Part shown: piece by piece, positions 41,845 through 49,945 of the stretch
Position numbering within the stretch: the first letter of the stretch is position 1
How the letters are laid out: the number at the start of each line of letters is the position of its first letter
Origin: Microbacterium sp. p3-SID336
Lineage (GTDB): Bacteria; Actinomycetota; Actinomycetes; Actinomycetales; Microbacteriaceae
Reading direction: 5' to 3'
Length of the DNA: 64,000 nt
NCBI RefSeq assembly: GCF_025143365.1
Contig: NZ_JALXPE010000005.1
Coordinates: forward strand, 28,389-92,388
The notes under the pieces: model-generated
Database searches by the model: none
Told to the model about the DNA's origin: nothing
What the model saw: only the letters and a program-made list of their open reading frames with translations
Program-made: the position numbers and the translations under genes

Positions 41845-43344
41845 ATGACTCGTACTATCGCGCACTTCGTGGGCGGATCGCTTCTCACCCCGGACGACGG
41901 TCGGTTCGCCGACGTCTTCGACCCGAGCACCGGCGCCGTGCAGGCGCGCGTGCCGCTGGCCTCCGCCGACGAGGTGCGCCGCGTCATCGGCGTCGCCGAG
42001 GAGGCGCAGGTCGCGTGGGCCGCGACCAACCCCCAGAAGCGGGCGCGCGTGCTGCTGCGATTCCTCGACCTCGTGCAGCGGGAGATGACCCCGCTCGCCG
42101 AACTCCTCGCGAGCGAGCACGGCAAGACCGTCGACGACGCGAAGGGCGACATCCAGCGCGGCCTCGAGGTGATCGAGTTCTCCGCCGGGGCGCCGCACCT
42201 GCTCAAAGGCGAGTACACGACGGGGGCGGGCGGCGGCATCGACGTGTACTCGATGCGTCAGCCGCTCGGCGTCGTCGCCGCGATCACGCCCTTCAACTTC
42301 CCGGCGATGATCCCGCTGTGGAAGGCCGGGCCGGCGCTCGCCGCGGGTAACGCGGTCGTCCTCAAGCCCAGCGAGCGCGACCCCTCGGTGCCGGTGCGGC
42401 TCGCGGAACTGTTCCTGGAGGCCGGGCTGCCGGCCGGCGTCCTCAACGTGGTGCACGGGGACAAGGAGGCCGTGGACACGCTGCTGACCGACGACCGCAT
42501 CCGTGCCGTCGGGTTCGTGGGCTCCACGCCCATCGCCGAGTACATCTACGCCACGGCGGCGGCGCACGGCAAGCGCGCGCAGTGCTTCGGCGGCGCCAAG
42601 AACCACATGATCGTGATGCCGGATGCCGACCTCGACCAGGCCGTGGACGCCCTGATCGGTGCGGGCTACGGCTCGGCGGGCGAGCGCTGCATGGCGATCT
42701 CGGTGGCGGTGCCCGTGGGCCAGGAGACCGCCGACGCCCTGGCGGCGAAGCTGGTCGAGCGGGTCCGGAAGCTGCGCGTCGGGCCGTCGCTGGCGGCCGA
42801 CGTGGACTACGGCCCGCTGGTCACGCGTGACGCCGTCGCACGCGTCACGGGATACATCCAGCAGGGTGTGGACGAGGGGGCGACGCTCCTCGCCGACGGG
42901 CGGGGCTTCACCGTGCCCGGGCACGAGGAGGGGTTCTACCTGGGCCCGACCCTGTTCGACCACGTCACGACGGACATGGCGATCTACCGCGAGGAGATCT
43001 TCGGCCCCGTGCTCGTGATCGCTCGCGCCGCCGACTACGAGGAGGCGCTGCGCATGGCCTCGGAGCACGAGTACGGCAACGGCGTCGCGATCTTCACGCG
43101 GGACGGCGACGCGGCCCGCGACTTCGCCGCGAGGGTCGAGGTGGGCATGGTCGGCGTGAACGTGCCGATCCCCGTGCCGATCGCGTACTACACCTTCGGC
43201 GGATGGAAGCGCAGCGGCTTCGGCGACCTGAACCAGCACGGGGCCGACGCCTTCCGCTTCTACACGAAGACCAAGACCGTGACGAGCCGCTGGCCCTCCG
43301 GCATCCGCGACGGTGCCAGCTTCGTCATCCCCACCATGCACTAG
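41845..43344 (+). CDS. mmsA: Methylmalonate-semialdehyde dehydrogenase (CoA-acylating)
   Basis: 499 residues of the aldehyde dehydrogenase family. The MmsA-type features are HFVGG at the start, AITPFNFPAMIPLWKAGPALAAGNAVVLKPSERDP for NAD binding, FVGSTPIAEYIYATAAAHGKRAQCFGGAKNH and the catalytic Cys in GYGSAGERCMAISVAV; EVGMVGVNVPIPVPIAYYTFGGWKRS is characteristic. It turns methylmalonate semialdehyde into propionyl-CoA, which the methylcitrate enzymes at 31-35 kb can use. GGAGGG lies about 10 bases before the ATG. First of four co-directional valine-degradation genes. Confidence 0.93.
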   Translation: MTRTIAHFVGGSLLTPDDGRFADVFDPSTGAVQARVPLASADEVRRVIGVAEEAQVAWAATNPQKRARVLLRFLDLVQREMTPLAELLASEHGKTVDDAKGDIQRGLEVIEFSAGAPHLLKGEYTTGAGGGIDVYSMRQPLGVVAAITPFNFPAMIPLWKAGPALAAGNAVVLKPSERDPSVPVRLAELFLEAGLPAGVLNVVHGDKEAVDTLLTDDRIRAVGFVGSTPIAEYIYATAAAHGKRAQCFGGAKNHMIVMPDADLDQAVDALIGAGYGSAGERCMAISVAVPVGQETADALAAKLVERVRKLRVGPSLAADVDYGPLVTRDAVARVTGYIQQGVDEGATLLADGRGFTVPGHEEGFYLGPTLFDHVTTDMAIYREEIFGPVLVIARAADYEEALRMASEHEYGNGVAIFTRDGDAARDFAARVEVGMVGVNVPIPVPIAYYTFGGWKRSGFGDLNQHGADAFRFYTKTKTVTSRWPSGIRDGASFVIPTMH

Positions 43345-43360
43345 GCCCCGAGGAATCGAC

Positions 43361-44542
43361 ATGACCATGACGACCGTCACCACCACCGACGAGGAGCGCG
43401 AAGCCATCCTCGACGCCGTGCGCGAGTTCGCGGATGCGGAGCTGGCCCCGTACGCGGCAGAGCGCGACGAGAAGCACCTGTTCCCCCGCGAGTCGCTGCA
43501 GCGCGGCGGCGAGCTCGGCCTCGGCGGCATCTACGTCCGCGAGGAGTTCGGCGGGACAGGGCTCAGCCGCCTCGACACCGTCGCGATCTTCGAGGAGCTC
43601 GCCAAGGCCGACCCCGCGGTGGCCGCGTACATCTCCATCCACAACATGGTCGTTTGGATGATCGACACGTACGGCGACGACGCCCAGCGGGGCCGATGGC
43701 TTCCTGCACTGACGTCCATGCAGGAGTTCGGCGGCTACTGCCTCACGGAGCCGGGCGTCGGATCGGATGCCGCGAACGTCGCGACCAGCGCTGTCCGCGA
43801 CGGCGACGACTACCTGCTCACCGGGGTCAAGCAGTTCATCTCCGGCGCGGGCGAGGCGGCCGTGTACGTGGTGATGGCGCGGACAGGCGAGCCCGGCGCG
43901 CGCGGCATCAGCGCCTTCCTGGTCCCGGGCGATGCCGAGGGCGTGAGCTTCGGTGCACCCGAGAAGAAGATGGGGTGGCATGCGCAGCCCACGCGGCAGG
44001 TGATCCTCGACGGCGTGCGGGTTCCTGCCGAGGCGATGCTCGGGGAGGAGGGGCGCGGATTCGCGATCGCGATGTCGGCGCTCAACGGCGGGCGGCTGAA
44101 CATCGCCGCGTGCTCCCTCGGCGGCGCCCAGGCCGCCCTCGATCGGGCCGTGCAGTACGTGCACGAGCGGGTGGCGTTCGGGGAGCCGCTCGCCGAGAAG
44201 CAGTCGATCCTCTTCGCGATCGCCGACATGCGCACCGACCTGCAGGCCGCGCGGCTCATGGTCCGTGACGGTGCGCAGGCCGTCGACGAGAAGGCGCCGG
44301 ACGCCACCATGCGCTGCGCCATGGCCAAGCGGTTCGCGACGGACGCGGGCTTCGACGTCGCCAATCGCGCCCTGCAGCTGCACGGCGGATACGGCTACCT
44401 GCAGGACTACGGCATCGAGAAGATCGTCCGCGACCTCCGGGTGCACCAGATCCTGGAGGGGACGAACGAGATCATGCGGCTCATCGTCGGCAGGGAGATG
44501 CTGCGCCCGGCGGGCTCGGCCTCGATGCGGAGCGCATCATGA
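43361..44542 (+). CDS. Acyl-CoA dehydrogenase, probable isobutyryl-CoA dehydrogenase
   Basis: 393 residues, homotetrameric FAD enzyme family. It has YCLTEPGVGSDAANVATSAVRDGDDYLLTGVKQFISGAG, QPTRQVILDGVRVPAEAMLGEEGRGFAIAMSALNGGRLNIAACSLGG, VQYVHERVAFGEPLAEKQSI and LQLHGGYGYLQDYGIEKIVRDLRVHQILEGTNEIMR; the Glu of LEGT is the catalytic base. Between mmsA and mmsB the substrate is most likely isobutyryl-CoA. Its electrons go to ETF, encoded at 48194-49943. It overlaps mmsB by 4 bp. Confidence 0.9.
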   Translation: MTMTTVTTTDEEREAILDAVREFADAELAPYAAERDEKHLFPRESLQRGGELGLGGIYVREEFGGTGLSRLDTVAIFEELAKADPAVAAYISIHNMVVWMIDTYGDDAQRGRWLPALTSMQEFGGYCLTEPGVGSDAANVATSAVRDGDDYLLTGVKQFISGAGEAAVYVVMARTGEPGARGISAFLVPGDAEGVSFGAPEKKMGWHAQPTRQVILDGVRVPAEAMLGEEGRGFAIAMSALNGGRLNIAACSLGGAQAALDRAVQYVHERVAFGEPLAEKQSILFAIADMRTDLQAARLMVRDGAQAVDEKAPDATMRCAMAKRFATDAGFDVANRALQLHGGYGYLQDYGIEKIVRDLRVHQILEGTNEIMRLIVGREMLRPAGSASMRSAS

Positions 44543-45426
44543 CCCGGGTGGCCTTCCTCGGCCTCGGGCACATGGGCCTGCCGATGGCGAAGAACCTCGT
44601 CGCGGCGGGGCATGAGGTGCACGGCTTCGATCTCGTGCCGGCCGCGGTGGAGGCGGCGCAGGCGGCGGGCATCGCGGTCGCGGGGAGCGGCGCGGAGGCG
44701 GTGGCCGATGCGGAGGTCGTCATCACCATGTTCCCCGCCGGACGGCATGTGATCGAGGCGTACCGGACCGAGCTCCTGGAGGCCGCGCGGCCCGGCACCC
44801 TGTTCATCGAGTCGTCCACCATCGCGGTCGATGAGGCCCGCGCCGCACACGCCCTCGCCATCGCGGCGGGACACCGCCACGTCGACGCCCCGGTCTCGGG
44901 CGGCGTAGTCGGCGCCGAAGCGGGAACGCTCGCGTTCATGGTGGGCGGCTCCGACGAGGACTACGCTGCGGCACTCCCGCTGCTCGAGGTCATGGGCAAG
45001 CGGATCGTGCACTGCGGCGGGCCGGGGCTCGGCCAGGCCGCGAAGGTGTGCAACAACATGGTGCTCGCGGTGTCGCAGATCGCGGTGGCCGAGGCCTTCG
45101 TGCTGGGCGAGCGGCTGGGGCTGGAGCATCAGGCGCTGTTCGACGTGGTGTCGCAGGCGTCAGGGCAGTGCTGGGCGATCACGACGAACTGCCCCGTGCC
45201 CGGTCCGGTTCCCACGAGCCCCGCGAACCGCGACTATCAGCCCGGTTTCGCCGGAGCGCTCATGGCGAAGGACCTCGGGCTCGCGCTGCAGGCCATCGAG
45301 CAGACCTCCACCGACGCGCGCATGGGCCGGCTGGCGCAGGAGATCTATGCCGCGTTCGCGGCGGGCGACGGGGCGACGCGCGACTTCTCCGGCATCATCA
45401 CCGACATCCGCGAGGACCGCGTCTAG
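44539..45426 (+). CDS. mmsB: 3-hydroxyisobutyrate dehydrogenase
   Basis: 295 residues of the beta-hydroxyacid dehydrogenase family. [22 protein letters not shown] is the NAD Rossmann motif, [11 protein letters not shown] and [22 protein letters not shown] bind substrate, and [14 protein letters not shown] carries the catalytic Lys. It oxidises 3-hydroxyisobutyrate to methylmalonate semialdehyde for MmsA. The ATGA overlap with the acyl-CoA dehydrogenase gene shows tight coupling. The enoyl-CoA hydratase gene follows after 125 bp. No separate 3-hydroxyisobutyryl-CoA hydrolase gene is seen in this cluster. Confidence 0.92.
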   Translation: MTRVAFLGLGHMGLPMAKNLVAAGHEVHGFDLVPAAVEAAQAAGIAVAGSGAEAVADAEVVITMFPAGRHVIEAYRTELLEAARPGTLFIESSTIAVDEARAAHALAIAAGHRHVDAPVSGGVVGAEAGTLAFMVGGSDEDYAAALPLLEVMGKRIVHCGGPGLGQAAKVCNNMVLAVSQIAVAEAFVLGERLGLEHQALFDVVSQASGQCWAITTNCPVPGPVPTSPANRDYQPGFAGALMAKDLGLALQAIEQTSTDARMGRLAQEIYAAFAAGDGATRDFSGIITDIREDRV

Positions 45427-45551
45427 CCGACGCGGCTCCTGCGTGCCCTTCGCCGGTTCCGGAGCGAGCGGGGCGCGTCGAAGGCACAGGGGTCGCGGCG
45501 ACGCGACGGGCGAAGCACGATACTGAGATGACCGCGACGGAGAGGGAGACG

Positions 45552-46328
45552 ATGACCGAGTACGAGACGATCCTGGTGGAGCAGCGCGGACGCGTGGGGT
45601 GGATCACCCTCAACCGGCCGCAGGCGCTCAACGCCCTGAACAGCACCGTCGCCGACGAGGTCACGGCGGCGGCGATGGCGTTCGATGCGGACGAGGGCGT
45701 CGGCGCGATCGTGGTCACCGGCTCCGAGAAGGCCTTCGCCGCGGGCGCCGACATCAAGGAGATGGAGGGCATGTCGGCCGCGCAGATGCGGGACACCGAC
45801 CACTTCGGCGTGTGGCGCGACTTCGCGGCCGTGCGCACGCCGGTGATCGCCGCCGTCTCCGGCTTCGCCCTGGGCGGCGGCTGCGAGCTCGCGATGATGT
45901 GCGACATCATCCTCGCGGCAGACACCGCGACCTTCGGGCAGCCCGAGATCAACCTCGGCGTGATCCCCGGCATGGGCGGCACGCAGCGTCTCATCCGCGC
46001 CGTCGGCTACTACAAGGCGGCCGAACTCGTGCTGTCCGGGCGGTTCATGCGCGCGGAGGAGGCGGAGCGCGCCGGGCTCGTGTCGCGCGTCGTGCCCGCC
46101 GCCGACCTGCTCGCCGAAGCCACCGCGCTCGCCGAGGGCATCGCGGCGAAGTCGCTGCCGTCGGTGTACGCCGCCAAGGCCGCCCTCGACGCCGCGATGG
46201 AGACCACGCTGTCCGAGGGCCTCGACCACGAGAAGCAGGCGTTCGCCGCGCTGTTCGACACGGAGGATCAGAAGGAGGGCATGGCCGCATTCCGCGAGAA
46301 GCGGCAGCCCGACTTCCAGCACCGCTGA
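45552..46328 (+). CDS. Enoyl-CoA hydratase
   Basis: 258 residues, crotonase fold. Segments [68 protein letters not shown] contain the oxyanion-hole glycines and the catalytic Glu pair. This is the short-chain hydratase (EchA8/EchM type) and probably hydrates methacrylyl-CoA in valine breakdown. ATG 45552 is preferred over 45528 because GAGAGGGAG immediately precedes it. It is followed by an 85-bp inverted-arm element facing convergent minus-strand genes. Confidence 0.9.
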   Translation: MTEYETILVEQRGRVGWITLNRPQALNALNSTVADEVTAAAMAFDADEGVGAIVVTGSEKAFAAGADIKEMEGMSAAQMRDTDHFGVWRDFAAVRTPVIAAVSGFALGGGCELAMMCDIILAADTATFGQPEINLGVIPGMGGTQRLIRAVGYYKAAELVLSGRFMRAEEAERAGLVSRVVPAADLLAEATALAEGIAAKSLPSVYAAKAALDAAMETTLSEGLDHEKQAFAALFDTEDQKEGMAAFREKRQPDFQHR

Positions 46329-46359
46329 CCCGCCGGACGCCGCGCTAGCCGCGGACCTC

Positions 46360-46444
46360 GTTCACAACTCAGGAGTGACCGCGGATTCTCGGCACCAGGC
46401 GCTGGTCAGACGTCCGCGCAATGCGTTTCTCCTGAGTTGTGAAC
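46360..46444. repeat. ~85-bp inverted-arm intergenic element, copy D
   Basis: GTTCACAACTCAGGAG (46360-46375) and exact inverse CTCCTGAGTTGTGAAC (46429-46444) enclose a 53-bp centre. A direct repeat CCGCGCTAGCCGCG lies 6 bp outside each arm (46340-46353 and 46451-46464). Genes on both sides are convergent. Confidence 0.85.
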
Positions 46445-46455
46445 GCCAAGCCGCG

Positions 46456-46899
46456 CTAGCCGCGCAGGCCGTCGAGGATCTTGGCGATGCGGCGCTCGCG
46501 GGTCGCGGGCTGCTTGGCCTCGGCGACCGCGCGCGCGTGCTCCTTGCGCACGCTGAACGAGAGCGCATCGAAGGCGGTGCGCAGCGCGGGCTCCGCGTCC
46601 AGCGCCTCGGCCAGCGCGGGCGGCACATCGACCGTGCGCTCCGCACTGTCCAGGCGGATCACGGCGTCCACCTCCTGCCCGATGTCGACTCCGAGGTCGG
46701 CACGGACGGCCTTGCTGAAGCCGATCATGTTCTCGCCGCCCATCCGCGCCAGCCGCAGTCGAGCCGTCCGCCCGCCGATCGTGACGGCGACCGGGAAGGC
46801 CTTGCCTGCACCGAACGTCGCCACCTGTTCGTCGCTGAGCAGGATGGCCGCCGCGGGACCGCGACCGGTGAGGACGGTGTGCACGCGCAGTTCGCTCAT
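46456..46899 (-). CDS. DUF1905 / YdeI-type (OmdA) domain protein
   Basis: 147 residues. The first ~90 are a DUF1905 barrel (AILLSDEQVATFGAGKAFPVAVTIGGRTARLRLARMGGENMIGFSKAVRADLGVDIGQEVDAVIRLD), and the remainder an OmdA-like helical tail (LRTAFDALSFSVRKEHARAVAEAKQPATRERRIAKILDGL) often found as YdeI. Members are widespread and uncharacterised, sometimes linked to cell-envelope stress. It overlaps the SRPBCC gene by 4 bp and lies in a MarR-SRPBCC-DUF1905 run. Its stop codon lies in one of the 14-bp repeats flanking element D. Confidence 0.8.
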   Translation of the reverse strand: MSELRVHTVLTGRGPAAAILLSDEQVATFGAGKAFPVAVTIGGRTARLRLARMGGENMIGFSKAVRADLGVDIGQEVDAVIRLDSAERTVDVPPALAEALDAEPALRTAFDALSFSVRKEHARAVAEAKQPATRERRIAKILDGLRG

Positions 46900-47366
46900 G
46901 CAGGAAGGGTACGCCCGCGGCCCTCGATCGCGGCAGCCACCGCGTCATTGCGCTCGGCGATGAGGCGTCGCAGGTACCGCCCGAGGACCAGCGCGTCGAC
47001 CAGCCGGCCCAGCGGCCCGAGCGGGGACCGGAACTCGATCGTGTCGCGCATGAGCGTGCCGCCGTCGCGCGGCAGGAACTCGTGGTCGTGGCGGAAGGCG
47101 CGGAACGGGCCCGCAACCTGCCGATCGGAGAACCGATGCGGTGGCTCGATGTCGAACACCACGGAGCGCAGCCGGAAGGGGATGCCGAAGTGCCGCGCGC
47201 GCCAGGTGACGGTCGAGCCCTCGGAGAACACCCCGCCGGCCGGCGGCTCGATCATGGTCTCGCCGTACCGGGCCATCGAGCGCACATGCAGCTGCGGGTC
47301 CAGTGCGGCCTCGAAGACCACGCGCGGCGAGGCGGCGATCACGGTCTCGAGGACGAAGCGGGGCAT
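46896..47366 (-). CDS. SRPBCC-family (START-like) protein
   Basis: 156 residues. The pattern FVLETVIAASPRVVFEAALDPQLHVRSM, GETMIEPPAGGVFSEGSTVTWRARHFGIPFRLRSVVFDIEPPHRFSDRQVAGPFRAFRHDHEFLPRDGGTLMRDTIEFRSP is that of ligand-binding SRPBCC cyclase/dehydratase proteins. The ligand is unknown. ATG 47366 is given; a GTG one codon earlier is equally possible since no ribosome site is evident and repeats fill the upstream DNA. Downstream DUF1905 overlaps it, so the two are co-translated. Confidence 0.78.
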   Translation of the reverse strand: MPRFVLETVIAASPRVVFEAALDPQLHVRSMARYGETMIEPPAGGVFSEGSTVTWRARHFGIPFRLRSVVFDIEPPHRFSDRQVAGPFRAFRHDHEFLPRDGGTLMRDTIEFRSPLGPLGRLVDALVLGRYLRRLIAERNDAVAAAIEGRGRTLPA

Positions 47367-47500
47367 CACAGTGGTGAGGACATCACAGGGGTGAGGGAAC
47401 CAGAGTGGTTTGGGGAATCCCAGTGGTTCTGGGAATCACAGCGCGTCCGGAAGCCGCAGCTGTTCGGGAACTCACGCCGGGCATCACAGGGGTTCGGGAA
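47366..47500. repeat. Degenerate ~18-20-bp tandem repeat between SRPBCC and MarR genes
   Basis: Units like ATCACAGNGGTTCGGGAA recur at least six times: catcacagtggtgaggac, atcacaggggtgagggaa, cagtggttctgggaatca, and further diverged copies to 47500. The last units encode the C terminus of the MarR protein (PLPEPL). Spacing varies between 18 and 20 bp. Role unknown. Confidence 0.6.
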
Positions 47501-48020
47501 GCGGTCGCGGGTCGATGAAGTCGCCGGCGCCCTTGCGCAGCCGCGCGACGATGGCGACGAGCTCGGCGGCGTCGTCCTCGCTGATGCCGGGGTCGGCGAA
47601 CACGTCGGCGTTGAGCGCCGTCGTCGCACGCTCGACGAGGTCGCGCCCGGCCGGGGTGAGGGAGAGCAGCGCGGCACGCCCGTCGTGCGGATGGGGCTCC
47701 CGCACCACCAGACCGTCGCGCACCAGCCGCTCGGCCGTGCTCGTGATGGTGGTCGCGTGCACCTGCAGGCGGGCGACGACGCTCGACAGCGGCAGACGGC
47801 CGGCGCGGCTGAAGGCCAGCAGTCGCAGCACCTCGTAGCGGGCGAAGCTCAGCGCGAACGGCTTGAGCGCGGCGTCGACTCGCGCGAGCAGCAGCTGCTG
47901 GGCACGCATGACGGACGTCACGACGGTCATGCCGTCGGCGGCGTCTGTCCATCCGTGCGCGACCCACTGCCGCTTCGCCTCGGCGAGCGGATCCACGGGA
48001 AGGGGACGGGGTCGGGCCAC
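47484..48020 (-). CDS. MarR-family transcriptional regulator
   Basis: 178 residues. Winged helix at about 50-130: FARYEVLRLLAFSRAGRLPLSSVVARLQVHATTITSTAERLVRDGLVVREPHPHDGRAALLSLTPAGRDLV, with the DGR wing of MarR proteins, and dimer helices on both sides. GTG 48020 gives the family-typical N terminus; longer ATG versions lack support. It is divergent from etfB with 173 bp between, where a TTATGTATACATTGA site lies. Which regulator owns that site, this MarR or the propionate GntR, is uncertain. Its C terminus is encoded by the adjacent tandem repeat. Confidence 0.85.
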   Translation of the reverse strand: MARPRPLPVDPLAEAKRQWVAHGWTDAADGMTVVTSVMRAQQLLLARVDAALKPFALSFARYEVLRLLAFSRAGRLPLSSVVARLQVHATTITSTAERLVRDGLVVREPHPHDGRAALLSLTPAGRDLVERATTALNADVFADPGISEDDAAELVAIVARLRKGAGDFIDPRPLPEPL

Positions 48021-48084
48021 GTCTCTACGGTACCGGCGACGGGACGGGTCTCCTTGCACGCCGGAAGCGTGCCGCACCTGTCGG

Positions 48085-48099
48085 TTATGTATACATTGA
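48085..48099. promoter_or_regulatory. TTATGTATACATTGA site upstream of etfB
   Basis: The core ATGTATACAT is a perfect 10-bp palindrome (48087-48096). The 15-mer differs by one base from the site at 30827-30841 before the propionate regulator. It lies in the MarR-etfB divergent region. Confidence 0.6.
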
Positions 48100-48193
48100 C
48101 GCGCGAAAATGACCGTCAGCGGCAGTGAATCCTCGGTTTTTGGCTACATAGACCACCATGCCGATAGACTCAGCGTGTCGTGAGGAGCATTCG

Positions 48194-48970
48194 ATGAAGA
48201 TCTTCGTCCTGGTCAAAGAGGTGCCGGACACCTATGGCGATCGCAAGCTGAATCTCGAGACCGGGCTCGCGGATCGCGCGGCCGGCGATGTGGTCCTCGA
48301 CGAGATCACGGAGCGCGCGCTCGAGGTGGCGCTGAGCTACGCCGACAAGAACGACGGCACCGAGGTCGTGGCCGTGTCCATGGCTCCGGAAGGGTCGACC
48401 GCCTCCGTGCGACGAGCCCTCGCGATCGGCGCCGCCTCCGCCATCCACATCGCCGACGAGCAGCTCACCGGCGCCGACCTCGGACTCACCGCCGAGGTCC
48501 TCGCCGCGGTCATCCGACGCGGCGCCCCCGACCTCGTCATCACCGGCAACCTGTCCACCGACGGCTCCGGCGGCGTGATCCCGGCGATGCTCGCAGAGCA
48601 CCTCGGCTGGGCGCAGGCGACCGCGCTGACGACCGTCGACCTCACGGCGGACTCCGTCTCCGGCACCCGCGGCGCCGACTTCGGCGGACAGCAGGTGTCC
48701 GCGCCCCTTCCCGCGGTCATCTCCATCACGGAGGCGCTCCCCGACGCGCGGTTCCCGAACTTCAAGGGCATCATGGCGGCGAAGAAGAAGCCGCTGGAAG
48801 TGCTCACCCTGGCCGACCTCGACGTCTCGGCCGACCCCGCCGCCGCTCCGCGCACCATCATGACCGCGGTGGCCGAGAAGCCGCCGCGTGCGGCCGGAGT
48901 GAAGATCACCGACGAGGGCGATGCCGCCGACAAGCTCGTCGACTACCTCGTGCAGAACAGGCTGGTGTGA
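48194..48970 (+). CDS. etfB: Electron transfer flavoprotein beta subunit
   Basis: 258 residues. [71 protein letters not shown] and [27 protein letters not shown] show the FixA-type AMP-binding fold, and the C-terminal segment holds AAKKKPLEV. With the alpha subunit it accepts electrons from acyl-CoA dehydrogenases such as the one at 43361. ATG 48194 follows GAGGAG. The alpha-subunit gene starts one base after its stop. It is under a promoter region carrying the TGTATACA site. Confidence 0.92.
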   Translation: MKIFVLVKEVPDTYGDRKLNLETGLADRAAGDVVLDEITERALEVALSYADKNDGTEVVAVSMAPEGSTASVRRALAIGAASAIHIADEQLTGADLGLTAEVLAAVIRRGAPDLVITGNLSTDGSGGVIPAMLAEHLGWAQATALTTVDLTADSVSGTRGADFGGQQVSAPLPAVISITEALPDARFPNFKGIMAAKKKPLEVLTLADLDVSADPAAAPRTIMTAVAEKPPRAAGVKITDEGDAADKLVDYLVQNRLV

Positions 48971-48971
48971 G

Positions 48972-49943
48972 ATGAGCTCTCCCGAGAACCCGATCCTCGT
49001 CCTGGTCGACCTCGACCCCTCCGGCAACGCGGCGAGCAGCACGGCCGGCCTGATGGGCGCGGCTGCGGCCATCGGCACGCCGGTCGCCCTGGTCGTCGGA
49101 GGCGGACCGGACGCCGTCGACCAGGCGGCAGCCGCCGGTGCGGCCGTGGTCCTCACGGCCGAGGGCGACGCCACCGCGCTCACGGTGCCGATCGTCGATG
49201 CCCTGCAGGCCGCGGCCGCACAGGTGCGTCCTGACGCGGTGCTGATCTCGAACTCGATCTCGGGGCGCGACGTCGCCGGACGCTTCGCGGTGCGCACGCG
49301 GAGCGCGCTCGCCGTGGACGCGGTCGGCGTGTCCCGCGATGACGAGGGCGTCGTGGCGCATCACTCGGTCTACGGCGGCGCGTACCTCGTCGACGCGGCC
49401 GCGACCTACGGCACACTCGTGGTCACGGTGCGGCAGGGAGCTGTGGACGCCAGGGCCGAGGCGGTCGCCTCCCCGCAGGTCGAGCAGCTCGTGGTCACGC
49501 CCTCGGGCGCGGCCGCCGCGACCGCCGGTCCGGTCGAGGCCGTCGAGGCCACGTCCTCGCGCCCCGAGCTGCGCGGTGCGACCCGCGTGGTCTCCGGCGG
49601 GCGGGGCCTGGCGTCGAAGGAGAAGTTCGTGCTCGTGGAGGAGCTCGCCGATGCCCTGGGCGCCGCGGTCGGCGCCTCGCGCGCAGCCGTCGACGCCGGG
49701 TACATCCCGCAGTCGCACCAGGTCGGGCAGACCGGGGTCTCGGTGTCGCCGCAGCTCTACGTGGCACTCGGCATCTCCGGCGCGATCCAGCACCGGGCCG
49801 GCATGCAGACCTCGAAGAACATCGTCGCGATCAACAAGGACCCCGAGGCGCCGATCTTCGATGTCGCGGACTTCGGCATCGTGGGCGACGTGTTCACGAT
49901 CGTGCCGCAGGTGATCGCCGCGCTCGAGGCGCGGAAGAAGTAG
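48972..49943 (+). CDS. etfA: Electron transfer flavoprotein alpha subunit
   Basis: 323 residues. The N-terminal half is a variable domain ([41 protein letters not shown]); the C-terminal FAD domain has [88 protein letters not shown], with the family Arg and FAD-binding loop. It follows etfB directly. Transfer from ETF to the quinone pool normally needs ETF dehydrogenase; the next gene, a cytochrome b, may be an alternative membrane partner. Confidence 0.92.
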   Translation: MSSPENPILVLVDLDPSGNAASSTAGLMGAAAAIGTPVALVVGGGPDAVDQAAAAGAAVVLTAEGDATALTVPIVDALQAAAAQVRPDAVLISNSISGRDVAGRFAVRTRSALAVDAVGVSRDDEGVVAHHSVYGGAYLVDAAATYGTLVVTVRQGAVDARAEAVASPQVEQLVVTPSGAAAATAGPVEAVEATSSRPELRGATRVVSGGRGLASKEKFVLVEELADALGAAVGASRAAVDAGYIPQSHQVGQTGVSVSPQLYVALGISGAIQHRAGMQTSKNIVAINKDPEAPIFDVADFGIVGDVFTIVPQVIAALEARKK

Positions 49944-49945
49944 TC

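Noticed and set aside
15264-46444. The 85-bp elements as plain intrinsic terminators
   Set aside because: The stem is 16 bp but the loop is 53-54 bp with no T-run, and one copy lies inside an operon; termination may still be a side effect, but not the best explanation for conserved arms.
15264-46444. The 85-bp elements as a conventional MITE
   Set aside because: The internal sequences are unrelated between copies, and only copy D has convincing flanking direct repeats.
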